Positions 28,557 through 36,513 of a stretch of 64,000 bases of DNA are shown piece after piece. Below the pieces are notes generated by a model. That model was not told where the DNA came from. It saw nothing but the letters and a program-made list of their open reading frames with translations, and did no database searches. The stretch is taken from positions 1-64,000 of the forward strand of contig NZ_JADEYH010000025.1 of assembly GCF_017114865.1 (NCBI RefSeq), in the 5' to 3' direction. The stretch's first letter is position 1; the number at the start of each line of letters is the position of its first letter. The translations under genes were made by a program, and so were the position numbers. The DNA is from Streptomyces verrucosisporus. GTDB lineage: Bacteria > Actinomycetota > Actinomycetes > Streptomycetales > Streptomycetaceae.

Positions 28557-28592
28557 CGGGGTGTCGACCGCTCCGGGGCGGTCGACACCCCG
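28557..28592 (-). terminator. Terminator hairpin after the reductase gene
   Basis: A perfect 15-bp stem (CGGGGTGTCGACCGC with its complement) around a 6-nt loop lies 12 bp past the stop of the dihydrofolate-reductase-like gene. Confidence 0.7.
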
Positions 28593-28604
28593 CCCCGGAA
28601 CCCG

Positions 28605-29249
28605 TCACTTCCGCCAGAACAGGTGGTGCGTCACCCCGCTCGGGCTGGGGACGACGTCCAGGTGGAACCGGTCGAGCAGTTCGTCGGGCGACTCCCACAG
28701 CCGCAGACCGGACCCGAACTTCACCGGCGAGACCGCCACGTGCATGGTGTCGACGAGGTCGGCGGCGAGGAACTGCCGGATGGTGGTGACCCCGCCGCCG
28801 AGCCGGACGTCTCCACCCTGCGCCGCCTCCCGCGCCTGTTCGAGGACCTCGGCCGGGGAGCCGTCGACGAAGTGGAACGTGGTGTCGGAGAGCGTGAACG
28901 AAGGCCGCCGGTGGTGGGTCATGACGAACACCGGGGTGTGGAACGGGGGCTCCTCGCCCCACCAGCCGCGCCACTGATGGTCCTGCCAGGGCCCGCGCTG
29001 GGGGCCGAACTTGTTGCGGCCCATGATCTCGGCACCGATGTTGTGGGCGTAGTCCCGCGTGAGGTAGTCGTCCAGGCCCCGGCTCCCTCCGGGGTCGGTG
29101 CGCCTGGGCCAGCTCGCCGTGGCGCCGGCCCAGGCGAACAGCCTCTCGGCGCCGGCGAGCCCGAACGGGCTGTCGAAGCTCTGGTCCTCCCCGGCGGCGA
29201 CGCCGTCGCTGGAGACGTTGAAGTTCTGGACCCTCAGCAGCTGGGTCAT
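28605..29249 (-). CDS. Dihydrofolate reductase family protein (RibD C-terminal-like)
   Basis: A 214-residue protein of the RibD-C/DHFR fold. It starts VQNFNVSSDGVAAGEDQSF, has GAEIMGRNKFGP (NADPH-binding loop), PVFVMTHHRRP, and the GGGVTTIRQFL helix near residue 150. Family members reduce pteridine- or pyrimidine-like substrates; the true substrate of this stand-alone group is mostly unknown. GGAGG lies five bases before ATG 29249. Confidence 0.88.
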   Translation of the reverse strand: MTQLLRVQNFNVSSDGVAAGEDQSFDSPFGLAGAERLFAWAGATASWPRRTDPGGSRGLDDYLTRDYAHNIGAEIMGRNKFGPQRGPWQDHQWRGWWGEEPPFHTPVFVMTHHRRPSFTLSDTTFHFVDGSPAEVLEQAREAAQGGDVRLGGGVTTIRQFLAADLVDTMHVAVSPVKFGSGLRLWESPDELLDRFHLDVVPSPSGVTHHLFWRK

Positions 29250-29371
29250 GCGTTCCTCCCGTGTTGTCGGACGTTGGTGAGACTCTCCGGGCCGGAGAAA
29301 CTCATCGCCGCCCCCGTCGGCTGCCGCGTCGGCGGTCCCGGAAGCGAGCGGCCGTCCCGGTTCCGGTGGAG

Positions 29372-29408
29372 GCGGGTGGCGAGTGACGAGTGCGGGTGGC
29401 GAGTGACG
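29372..29408 (+). repeat. 17-bp tandem direct repeat
   Basis: GCGGGTGGCGAGTGACG occurs at 29372-29388 and again at 29392-29408 (20-bp period) in the space between divergent genes. It could be a slippage duplication or a pair of regulator sites. Confidence 0.5.
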
Positions 29409-29521
29409 GCGCCGAGGAAACCTGACAGAAGATGTCGGGTTTCGGGTCGATCATGGCTTCGCCGGCCGGCGTCGACGGTGGACGCGGGCCCAAGAAGTCA
29501 CACCGGCAGACAAGGACCCCC

Positions 29522-30052
29522 ATGCGCGAAACACCGGAGGAGCTCGCAGAGCTCCAGAGCCTTCTCGACTCCTCGCTCTCCCACTCCACCCCGCACTTGC
29601 GCTCGATCATCAACGCAGAGCGCACCCTGACCGCGAAGCGGCTCACCCAGGTCCTCACCGGTATGTGCACCCTCTCCCTGGCCACCGTGACGGCGAGGAG
29701 CGAACCGCGCATCAGCGGCGCGGACGGCCACTTCCTGCACGGGAAGTGGCACTTCGGCACGGCACGCGGCGCCGCCAAGGCCCGCCACCTCGCCGCGCGG
29801 CCCGCCGTCAGCGCCGCGCACATGCGGGGCGAGGACCTGGGGGTGTTCACCCACGGCACGGTGGAGGTCCTCAACCCCCGCGGCGGCGAACCGGCCGCGG
29901 ACTGGCCGGACCTGCTCTCGTACTTCAAGGACTTCTACGGCGAGGACGCCTTCGACTGGGACGAAGAGGTGGTCTACTACCGGATCCGTCCGCACTGGAT
30001 GACCGTATACGCGCCCGACGACTCCAAGCTCGCCCCGGCGGTTCCGTCCTGA
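29522..30052 (+). CDS. Pyridoxamine 5'-phosphate oxidase family (split-barrel flavin) protein
   Basis: 176 residues. A helical N-terminus (ELAELQSLLDSSLSHS) precedes a split barrel starting MCTLSLATVTARSEPRISG, with HFGTARGAAKARHLAARP in the cofactor-binding region. The group binds FMN, F420 or haem and reduces or oxidises small molecules. AAGGA lies about five bases before ATG 29522. It is divergent from the reductase gene at 28605. Confidence 0.83.
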   Translation: MRETPEELAELQSLLDSSLSHSTPHLRSIINAERTLTAKRLTQVLTGMCTLSLATVTARSEPRISGADGHFLHGKWHFGTARGAAKARHLAARPAVSAAHMRGEDLGVFTHGTVEVLNPRGGEPAADWPDLLSYFKDFYGEDAFDWDEEVVYYRIRPHWMTVYAPDDSKLAPAVPS

Positions 30053-30108
30053 CCGGGGGCACGGGCCGCACCCGGCCTTTCGGGGGGTGAGGTCCCGTAC
30101 CGGGAGGC

Positions 30109-30142
30109 GGAGCGGGCGCCCCGTATCGCGGGAGCCCGCTCC
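30109..30142. terminator. Hairpin between convergent genes
   Basis: GGAGCGGGC (30109-30117) pairs with GCCCGCTCC (30134-30142) across a 16-nt loop, just beyond both stop codons. Confidence 0.45.
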
Positions 30143-30152
30143 ACCGTCCCGG

Positions 30153-31364
30153 TCAGGCCGACGCCCGGGCGGACGGGCCCGTCCGGGCCGCCTCCCGTAC
30201 GACACGGCGACGGCGGACCGGAAGGCCGAGGGTCGGGTTGGCGACGGCCCAGGCCGCGCCCTTGCAGATCAGTTCCTTGCCGACGGCGGCGAGCCGGCCG
30301 GTCAGAGCCGCTTCGATGGGCCGGTCGTCGGCGGTGACACGCTGGATCAGGCCTTCCCGGCGGCCCAGCGAGACGCACTGGTTGAAGTAGCGGACCGGAA
30401 TCCTCGGGAGCTTCCCGCCGGTCAGGCGCGCGGCGACGGCGTCGGCGGCCTGCCACGCGGTGGGGGTGCCCGAGGCGCACGACATCCGCAGCGGCTTCTC
30501 CCCGGGGCCCGTCGCCATGGCGGCGTCACCGACGGCGTACACCTCGGGGTGCGAGACCGAGCGCATGGTCGCGTCGACCACGATCTGGCCCGTTCCGGTG
30601 GTCTCCAGGGTGGTGGCCCGTGCGACGGGGTGTACCGCGAAGCCGGTGGCCCACACGGTGACCGCGGCCGGGATGGCCCCGCCGCCGGCGGTGGTGACGC
30701 GGTCGGCCTCGACTCCTGTGACGGCCGTGTGCTCGTGCACGGTGATGCCGAGCCCGCCGAAGACCTTCCGCAGATGGCCGCGCCCCTTGTCCGAGAGGTG
30801 GTCGCCGAGGCCGCCGCGGACGGCGAGGGCGACCGCGAGGTCCGGGCGGGCCTCGGCGATCTCGGTCGCGGCCTCCAGACCGGTGAGGCCGCCGCCGACG
30901 ACGACCACGGGCTGCCCGGCGGCCAGGCCGGCCAGGCGCTCGCGCAACCGGAGCGCTCCGGGCCGGCTCGCGACCTCGTGGGCGTGCTCGGCGGCGCCGG
31001 GGACGTCCTGGTCGTTCCAGCCGCTGCCGAGGGCGTACACCAGGGTGTCGTACTCCAGCTCCCGGACGTCCGTGCCGGTGCCGGCGCTGGTTCCGACGAC
31101 GGTCACGGCCTTGCGGTCGGCGTCGACGCCGGTGACCTTGGCGGTCATCAGCTCGACGCCGGTGCCCGCGAACATCTCGTCGAGCGGCCGGTACCCGATG
31201 TCCTGGCCGGCCGCGAGCTGGTGCAACCGGACGCGTTCGACGAAGTCGGGGTCGGCGTTGACGAGGGTGATGGCGACGTCGTCACGGTGCAGCCGCCTGG
31301 CGAGGCGGCCGGCCGCGGCGGCTCCGGTGTATCCGGCTCCGAGGACGATGATGCGGTGCTTCAT
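30153..31364 (-). CDS. FAD-dependent NAD(P)H oxidoreductase (NDH-2-like)
   Basis: 403 residues with an FAD-binding GAGYTGAAAAGRL at the N-terminus, an NAD(P)-binding VVVVGGGLTGLEAATEIAE near residue 155 and VYAVGDAAM near residue 290. The layout is that of type II NADH dehydrogenases and related quinone reductases, acting at the inner membrane face. AGGAG lies upstream of ATG 31364. It follows the SigJ-type sigma factor gene, a pairing seen repeatedly in actinobacteria, so it is probably transcribed with or by that sigma factor. Confidence 0.87.
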   Translation of the reverse strand: MKHRIIVLGAGYTGAAAAGRLARRLHRDDVAITLVNADPDFVERVRLHQLAAGQDIGYRPLDEMFAGTGVELMTAKVTGVDADRKAVTVVGTSAGTGTDVRELEYDTLVYALGSGWNDQDVPGAAEHAHEVASRPGALRLRERLAGLAAGQPVVVVGGGLTGLEAATEIAEARPDLAVALAVRGGLGDHLSDKGRGHLRKVFGGLGITVHEHTAVTGVEADRVTTAGGGAIPAAVTVWATGFAVHPVARATTLETTGTGQIVVDATMRSVSHPEVYAVGDAAMATGPGEKPLRMSCASGTPTAWQAADAVAARLTGGKLPRIPVRYFNQCVSLGRREGLIQRVTADDRPIEAALTGRLAAVGKELICKGAAWAVANPTLGLPVRRRRVVREAARTGPSARASA

Positions 31365-31515
31365 TTCCCTGGCTCCTGTCTGCGCGGTTCCGTCTCCTGC
31401 GCGGTTTCGCCCCCTGAACCGGGGAGCGAGCCGTTTCCTGACGGGAACGGGGAGTGAGACAGGTCACACCCGCACCGGAGGCCCCCGGCTCCGGCGCCGG
31501 GGCCCCGCCTCACGG

Positions 31516-32460
31516 TCAGAAGGCGTGGAACAGGGGCTCTCCGTGATCGGTGGCCGCCCACACCTCGGTCGCACGCCCGAGCTTGTCGGGGTTGGCCTGG
31601 CTGCGGATCGCGTTGATGCCCTCGGCGGTGACCTCCAGGCACACGACGCCGACGACCCGGCCGTCCACGACCGCCACGACGGCGGGTCCGCCGTTGGCGG
31701 TCGTGATGTGGAGTCCGGGAGAGCCGCCGACCAGGGCGCGCTTGGCCCGTGCGGGCTTGAACAGCCCCCGCATGAACTTCGCGACCGCGAGAGCGCCCTC
31801 GACCGGCCTGGGGCGGGCCGGGACCTTTCCGCCGCCGTCGCCGACCGAGACGGCGTCGGCGGTGAGCAGCCGCACCAGCGGCTCGGTCCTCCCGTCGGCG
31901 GCGGCCGCCAGGAACTCCTCGACGATCCGCCGGGCGGCGGCCTCGTCGACCTCGGTGCGGGCCCTGCCGTCCGCGATGTGCTTCCTGGCGCGGTGGAGGA
32001 TCTGCTGGCTGGCCGCCTCGGTGACGCCGAGGATCCCGGCGATCTCCCGGTGCGGGTAGTCGAAGGCCTCCCGCAGCACGTACACGGCCCGCTCGTGGGG
32101 GGACAGCCGCTCCATGAGGGCGAGCACCGCGTACGAGACCGACTCCCGCTGCTCGGCGGTGTCGGCCGGGCCGAGCATCGGATCGCCCTCGAGCAGCGGC
32201 TCGGGGAGCCACTGGCCCACGTAGGTCTCGCGCCGCGCGCGGGCCGAGGTGAGCTGGTTGAGGCACAGGTTGGTGAGCACCCTCGTCAGCCAGGCCTCGG
32301 GGACCTCGATGCGCCCGACGTCGGCGGCCTGCCAGCGCAGAAAGGTCTCCTGCACGGCGTCCTCGGCCTCGCTCGCGGAACCGAGGAGACGGTAGGCGAT
32401 GGCCTCCAGACGGGGCCTGGCGGCCTCGAAGCGGTTCACGTCCTTCACGGTCAGCGGCAT
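31516..32460 (-). CDS. sigJ: ECF sigma factor of the SigJ group (SnoaL-like C-terminal domain)
   Basis: 314 residues. Region 2 is residues about 10-80 (AYRLLGSASEAEDAVQETFL, AWLTRVLTNLCLNQL). Region 4 is about 110-165 (LSPHERAVYVLREAF, EIAGILGVTEAASQQILHRA). A SnoaL/NTF2-like domain (about 190-314) replaces an anti-sigma partner in this group (ECF41/SigJ). A -10-like TAGGAT (32473-32468) ends 7 bases before the ATG with no Shine-Dalgarno, so it is likely leaderless. The FAD oxidoreductase downstream is the probable co-regulated gene. Confidence 0.88.
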   Translation of the reverse strand: MPLTVKDVNRFEAARPRLEAIAYRLLGSASEAEDAVQETFLRWQAADVGRIEVPEAWLTRVLTNLCLNQLTSARARRETYVGQWLPEPLLEGDPMLGPADTAEQRESVSYAVLALMERLSPHERAVYVLREAFDYPHREIAGILGVTEAASQQILHRARKHIADGRARTEVDEAAARRIVEEFLAAAADGRTEPLVRLLTADAVSVGDGGGKVPARPRPVEGALAVAKFMRGLFKPARAKRALVGGSPGLHITTANGGPAVVAVVDGRVVGVVCLEVTAEGINAIRSQANPDKLGRATEVWAATDHGEPLFHAF

Positions 32461-32519
32461 GGCCCGGATCCTAGTGCCGGGCCGGGCCGGGCGGCCGCCC
32501 GGCGCGGCCCGCGGAGGCG

Positions 32520-32790
32520 TCAGGCGCGGTTGCGGCGGGCACGCAGGACGGCCGCGGCTCCGAGCGCGACGAGTGCGGCGCCGCCGGCGGCGAGCGGCAG
32601 CGTCGTGGAGTCGCCGCCGGTGTCGGCCAGGTTCTCCCCGTCCTGCGCGGCGGCCCCGGCGGCTCGGGTTCCGTCGCCGTCACCGTTCCCGCCGCCGGAG
32701 TCGGCGGGGGCGCCGGCGGGGGCGCCGCCGTCGGTGCCGTCCTCCGAGACCGGCTCGCCCTCTCCGGAGCGCTGCTGCGGGGCCGGGGTC
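32520..32790 (-). pseudogene. C-terminal stub of a sortase-anchored surface protein
   Basis: What remains is a Gly/Ala/Asp-rich linker and the sorting signal: LADTG (LAxTG class, recognised by Streptomyces class E sortases), the hydrophobic segment TTLPLAAGGAALVALGAAAV and the basic tail RARRNRA. No signal peptide or domain lies upstream; within a few bases of 32790 the sequence becomes the sense strand of a truncated lyase gene. One deletion seems to have removed the 5' ends of both. Confidence 0.65.
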
Positions 32791-32793
32791 GGG

Positions 32794-33633
32794 GTGCACG
32801 GCCTGTTCGCCCTCGGCTCCAGCAGCGAGGTCGCCTTCCTCACCGACCGGCAGCGGGCGGTGGCCCTGGAGACGGTCGTCGAGGCCGTCGCCGGACGCGT
32901 CCCCGTGCTCGCCGGTGTCATCGACATGACCACCCCCCGTGTCCTCGCCCACGCGGAGACCGCCCGCGCGGCCGGCGCCGACGCACTGGTGGCGACCGCC
33001 CCCTTCTACGCCCGGACCCACCCCGCCGAGATCGCCCGTCACTTCCGCGCCGTCCGCTCCCGTTCCGGTCTGCCCCTGTACGCCTACGACCTCCCGGTCT
33101 CCGTGCACAGCAAGCTCTCCGTGCCCCTGGTGCGCGAACTGGCCGAGGACGGCACACTCGCCGGCCTCAAGGACAGCAGCGGCGACGAGGGCTCCCTGCG
33201 CAGGCTCATCGTCGAACTCGGCGGGCGCCACGGCCGGGCCGAGGGCACGGCGCCCTCCTTCAGCATCCTCACCGGATCCGAACTGACCGTGGACGCCGCC
33301 GTGCTGGCCGGCGCCGACGGCGTCGTACCCGGCCTCGGCAACGTCGACCCCGCCGGATACGTGCGCCTCTACCAGGCCGCGCGGGACGGCGACCTCGATC
33401 GCTCCGTCGAGGAGCAGGAGCGGCTGGTGAAGCTGTTCGGCATGGTCGACGCGGGCCCCGAGGCGGAGATGGGCCGCAACTCCTCCGCCATCGGCGCGTT
33501 CAAACACGCGCTGCGGCTGCTCGGGGTGTTCGCCCACGGCACCACCGCCGCCCCGCAGATCCAGCTGAGCGACGCGTCGGTCGCCCTCGTCGAGCAGCGG
33601 CTGCGCGAGGCCGGGCTGCTCCCGGTCCGATGA
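32794..33633 (+). pseudogene. N-acetylneuraminate lyase / DHDPS family protein lacking its N-terminus
   Basis: The frame enters the fold at VHGLFALGSSSEVAFL, where a full protein would already be about 25-30 residues in. The rest is complete: APFYARTHPAEIARHF, the YDLPVS strand, the Schiff-base Lys in AGLKDSSGDEG, and GADGVVPGLGNV. The GTG at 32794 has no Shine-Dalgarno. The kinase start overlaps its stop (ATGA). It would have cleaved sialic acid or a related keto-acid to a sugar plus pyruvate, judging from the kinase and epimerase that follow. Without its own start and promoter it is probably inactive. Confidence 0.75.
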
Positions 33634-34586
33634 CGGCACCGCACCCCGGCGCCCCGGTGATCGGCCTCGACCTGGGCGGCACGAAGATCGCCGCCGCCCT
33701 CGTCGCGGGCGGCGGCGCCGTCCTGGCCCGGCACACCCTGCCCACCCCGGCGGCCCGGGGCCCCGAGGCGGTGCTGGACGCGCTGGCCGAGGCCTCCCGC
33801 GCCGTCCGCGCCCAGGAGGCCGCCGCGATCGGTGTCGCCGCGGCCGGAGTGATCGACCCCGCCTCCGGGACCGTCGTCAGCGCCACGGACACCCTGCGCG
33901 GCTGGGCAGGCACCGCCCTGGCCGACGGCCTCGCGGCCCGCACCGGGCTCCCCGTGGCCTGCGACAACGACGTACGTGCCGCCGCCGCCGCGGAACTCGC
34001 CGCCATGGACGGCGGCGGTGAGGGAACCACGCTGGTCTACGCGGCCGTCGGCACCGGCGTCGGCGGCGCCGTCGCGGCCTCGGGACGGCTGCTGCACGGC
34101 GCCGCCGGAACAGCCGGACACCTCGGCCATCTGCCGAGCCCCGAGGCGGACGGCCTGCCCTGCACCTGCGGAGCCACCGGCCACCTGGAGGCGATCGCCT
34201 CCGGACCGGGCATCACCGCCCACTACACACGGCTGAGCGGGAAGCCGGCCGATCGCCTGGAGACCGTGACGGGCCGCGCGGCCCGCCAGGACCCGCACGC
34301 GCTCTCGGCCATCGTCACGGGCGCCCGGGCGGCCGGCCGCGTCCTGGGCGGCCTCGCCAACGCGCTGGGGCCGCACCGCGTCGTCGTCGGCGGCGGAGTG
34401 CCCCGTATCGGGGCGCTGTACCGGGACGCCCTGTACGCGGCCTTCGCCGCCGAACTCATGCCCCCGCTGCGCACCTTGCGCCCGGTCCCGCCGGGCGCCG
34501 GGGACGACGCGGCGGTCCTCGGGGCCGCCGCGCTGACCCGCACGCTGCCCCTACACCCTCCCCGCACCTCTGGAGTCACGCCATGA
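33630..34586 (+). CDS. ROK family sugar kinase, probably N-acetylmannosamine kinase
   Basis: 318 residues. The phosphate-binding start is IGLDLGGTKIAAALV, the catalytic Asp is in CDNDVRAAA (near residue 112), and GTGVGGAVAASGRLL follows. The ROK zinc signature normally reads CxCGxxGCxE; here it is CTCGATGHLE, with the third Cys replaced by His. Both neighbours overlap by 4 bp (lyase upstream, epimerase downstream), fitting ManNAc phosphorylation in sialic-acid catabolism. Its original promoter may have been lost with the deletion upstream of the lyase. Confidence 0.85.
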   Translation: MTAPHPGAPVIGLDLGGTKIAAALVAGGGAVLARHTLPTPAARGPEAVLDALAEASRAVRAQEAAAIGVAAAGVIDPASGTVVSATDTLRGWAGTALADGLAARTGLPVACDNDVRAAAAAELAAMDGGGEGTTLVYAAVGTGVGGAVAASGRLLHGAAGTAGHLGHLPSPEADGLPCTCGATGHLEAIASGPGITAHYTRLSGKPADRLETVTGRAARQDPHALSAIVTGARAAGRVLGGLANALGPHRVVVGGGVPRIGALYRDALYAAFAAELMPPLRTLRPVPPGAGDDAAVLGAAALTRTLPLHPPRTSGVTP

Positions 34587-35293
34587 CCTCGCCCGAGACC
34601 GAGCCCGGTCCCCGGTCCCGGCCCCACGACCTGATCGCCTCCCTCGAGGGCCGCCTGATCGTGTCGTGCCAGGCGCCGCCCGGCGACCCGATGTGCCACA
34701 CCGGCACCCTCGTGCGCATGGCCCGCGCGGCGCGGGCCGGCGGCGCCGCGGCCGTACGCGTCAACGGACCGGAGGTCGTCGCGGCCACCGTCGCGGCCGT
34801 CGACCTGCCGGTGATCGGCCTGTGGAAGGACGGCGACGCCGGTGTCTACATCACCCCGGGCGTGCGCCACGCGCTCGCCGTCGCCGAAGCGGGGGCCGCG
34901 ATCGTCGCGGCCGACGCCACCGCCCGGCCGCGCCCCGACGGCAGCACCTTCGCCGAACTCGTCGCGGCCGTCCACGGTGCGGGCGCCCTGGTCATGGCCG
35001 ATGTCTCGCCCCTGGACGAGGGGCGGGAAGCGGCCGCGCGGGGAGCCGACCTGGTGTCGACCACCCTGTCGGGCTACGTGGCGGGACCACCCCGGCAGAC
35101 CGCGCCGGACCTGCGGCTCGTCGCCGAACTCGCCGCCGCGGTTCACACCCCGGTGGTCGCCGAAGGGCGTATCGCCACCCCGGAACAGGCCGCCGAGGCG
35201 CTCGCGGCGGGCGCGCTGAGCGTCGTCGTGGGCACCGCCATCACGGCGCCGACCGCGCTGACCAGGCGCTTCGCGGACGGGCTCGCGGACTGA
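34583..35293 (+). CDS. nanE: N-acetylmannosamine-6-phosphate 2-epimerase (NanE-like)
   Basis: 236 residues of a TIM barrel. NanE landmarks are GRLIVSCQAPPGDPM near residue 25, AAVRVNGPEVV, DLPVIGLWKDGDAGVYITPG, ADVSPLDEG and VVAEGRIATPEQAAEAL. It converts ManNAc-6-P to GlcNAc-6-P, which feeds NagA and NagB. ATG 34583 overlaps the kinase stop. It converges with nagB across a large palindrome. Confidence 0.85.
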   Translation: MTSPETEPGPRSRPHDLIASLEGRLIVSCQAPPGDPMCHTGTLVRMARAARAGGAAAVRVNGPEVVAATVAAVDLPVIGLWKDGDAGVYITPGVRHALAVAEAGAAIVAADATARPRPDGSTFAELVAAVHGAGALVMADVSPLDEGREAAARGADLVSTTLSGYVAGPPRQTAPDLRLVAELAAAVHTPVVAEGRIATPEQAAEALAAGALSVVVGTAITAPTALTRRFADGLAD

Positions 35294-35392
35294 CCGGAAG
35301 TTCCGGGCGCGGACCTTCGGCGGTCCTTCACAGGCTCCGGCCGGACCCTCCCCTCCGGCCGGGGCCGCACGGCGTGCGGCTTCCGGGACGCG

Positions 35393-35434
35393 CCGCGCCC
35401 CCGGTGCGTCCGCGCGGACGCACCGGGGGCGCGG
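35393..35434. terminator. 42-bp perfect palindrome between nanE and nagB
   Basis: Two 21-bp arms (35393-35413 and 35414-35434) are exact complements with no spacer, centred on CGTCCGCGCGGACG. It lies between convergent stops and is a bidirectional terminator. Confidence 0.75.
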
Positions 35435-35449
35435 AACCGGTCACGGCCG

Positions 35450-36235
35450 TCAGAGTCCCTGCCAGTGCGGCTTGGCCTCGTAGGTGGCGCGGAAGTAGTC
35501 CGCGAGCTTCAGCCCGGACGCGGCCGCCTCGTCCACCACGACCGTGGCATGGGGATGCGTCTGCAGCGCGGAGGCCGGCACCATCGCGGACAGCGGCCCC
35601 TCGACGGTCTGGGCCACGGCCTCCGCCTTGTTCTCACCGGTGGCGAGCAGCACCAGATGACGGGCTTCCAGGATGGTGCCGATGCCCTGGGTGATGACGT
35701 GGTGCGGCACCTGGTCGATGTCACCGCCGAAGAAGCGGGCGTTGTCGGCCCGGGTCTGCCGGGTGAGCGTCTTGATACGGGTGCGGGAGGCCAGCGAGGA
35801 GCACGGCTCGTTGAAGCCTATGTGCCCGTCGGTGCCGATACCGAGCAGCTGGAGGTCCACACCGCCGGCCTCGGCCAGCTCCCTCTCGTACTTCTCGCAG
35901 GCCGCCGGGATGTCCCCCGCCGAGCCGTCGGGCCCCATGAAGGACGCCTCGTCCAGCCCGAGCGGCCCCACCACCTCGCGCAGTACCACCGAGCGGTAGG
36001 ACTCGGGGTGCCCGGAGGGCAGGCCGACGTACTCGTCGAGCTGGCAGATCCGGGCGCGCGAGACGTCCACATCACCCGCGGCGGCCCTGGCGGCCAGCGC
36101 CCGGTAGACAGGCAGCGGTGTCGAGCCCGTGGCCACACCGAGCAGCGCGTCGGGCTTGCGCCGCAGGAGGCCGGCCATGGCCTCGGCGATGATCTCCCCG
36201 CCTGCGTCGGCGTCCGGAACGATGACAACTTCCAC
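35450..36235 (-). CDS. nagB: Glucosamine-6-phosphate deaminase
   Basis: 261 residues, the usual NagB length. Motifs are GVATGSTPLPVY (phosphate loop), LDEYVGLPSGHPESY with the catalytic acidic residues, and GIGTDGHIGFNEPCSS. It converts GlcN-6-P to fructose-6-P and ammonia, the last step of amino-sugar breakdown. The start is GTG 36235. A DasR-type site lies 31 bp upstream, as known for nagB in S. coelicolor. It completes the route begun by the nan genes on the other strand. Confidence 0.93.
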   Translation of the reverse strand: MEVVIVPDADAGGEIIAEAMAGLLRRKPDALLGVATGSTPLPVYRALAARAAAGDVDVSRARICQLDEYVGLPSGHPESYRSVVLREVVGPLGLDEASFMGPDGSAGDIPAACEKYERELAEAGGVDLQLLGIGTDGHIGFNEPCSSLASRTRIKTLTRQTRADNARFFGGDIDQVPHHVITQGIGTILEARHLVLLATGENKAEAVAQTVEGPLSAMVPASALQTHPHATVVVDEAAASGLKLADYFRATYEAKPHWQGL

Positions 36236-36265
36236 GCTGGGCCTGCCGATCCAAGAGTGAACACC

Positions 36266-36281
36266 AGTGGTATAGACCACC
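36266..36281. promoter_or_regulatory. DasR-responsive element (dre)
   Basis: On the minus strand the site reads GGTGGTCTATACCACT, matching 14 of 16 positions of the DasR consensus AGTGGTCTAGACCACT. DasR is the GntR regulator of GlcNAc use in Streptomyces. Placed 31 bp before nagB, it should repress the gene until GlcN-6-P rises. Confidence 0.75.
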
Positions 36282-36513
36282 ATAGCAGGGAGGTGACCCC
36301 GCACCGCACCCCGTAGCACCGCGGAACCGGGCGGTGGACGCACGGCATCACCGTCCGCGGCGGGCGGGCCACCGTCCCCGGCTGGACCGCCCTGGTCTCC
36401 GGCCGGACACGGCGGTCCGGAAGGGCGCGGACGCGGCCCGGCCACCATGCGTAGAGTGGCCGTCGCGAAATCGAGACCGGCGGCCGGCGCCGGGCGCCCG
36501 GACGGAGGCAGCG

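Noticed and set aside
30460-32793. A long plus-strand frame running into the lyase
   Set aside because: It is antisense to the FAD oxidoreductase and sigJ; only the part after 32794 matches a protein family.
35393-35434. 42-bp palindrome as a recombination or replication site
   Set aside because: It lies exactly between convergent stop codons, where Streptomyces terminators of this kind are common.
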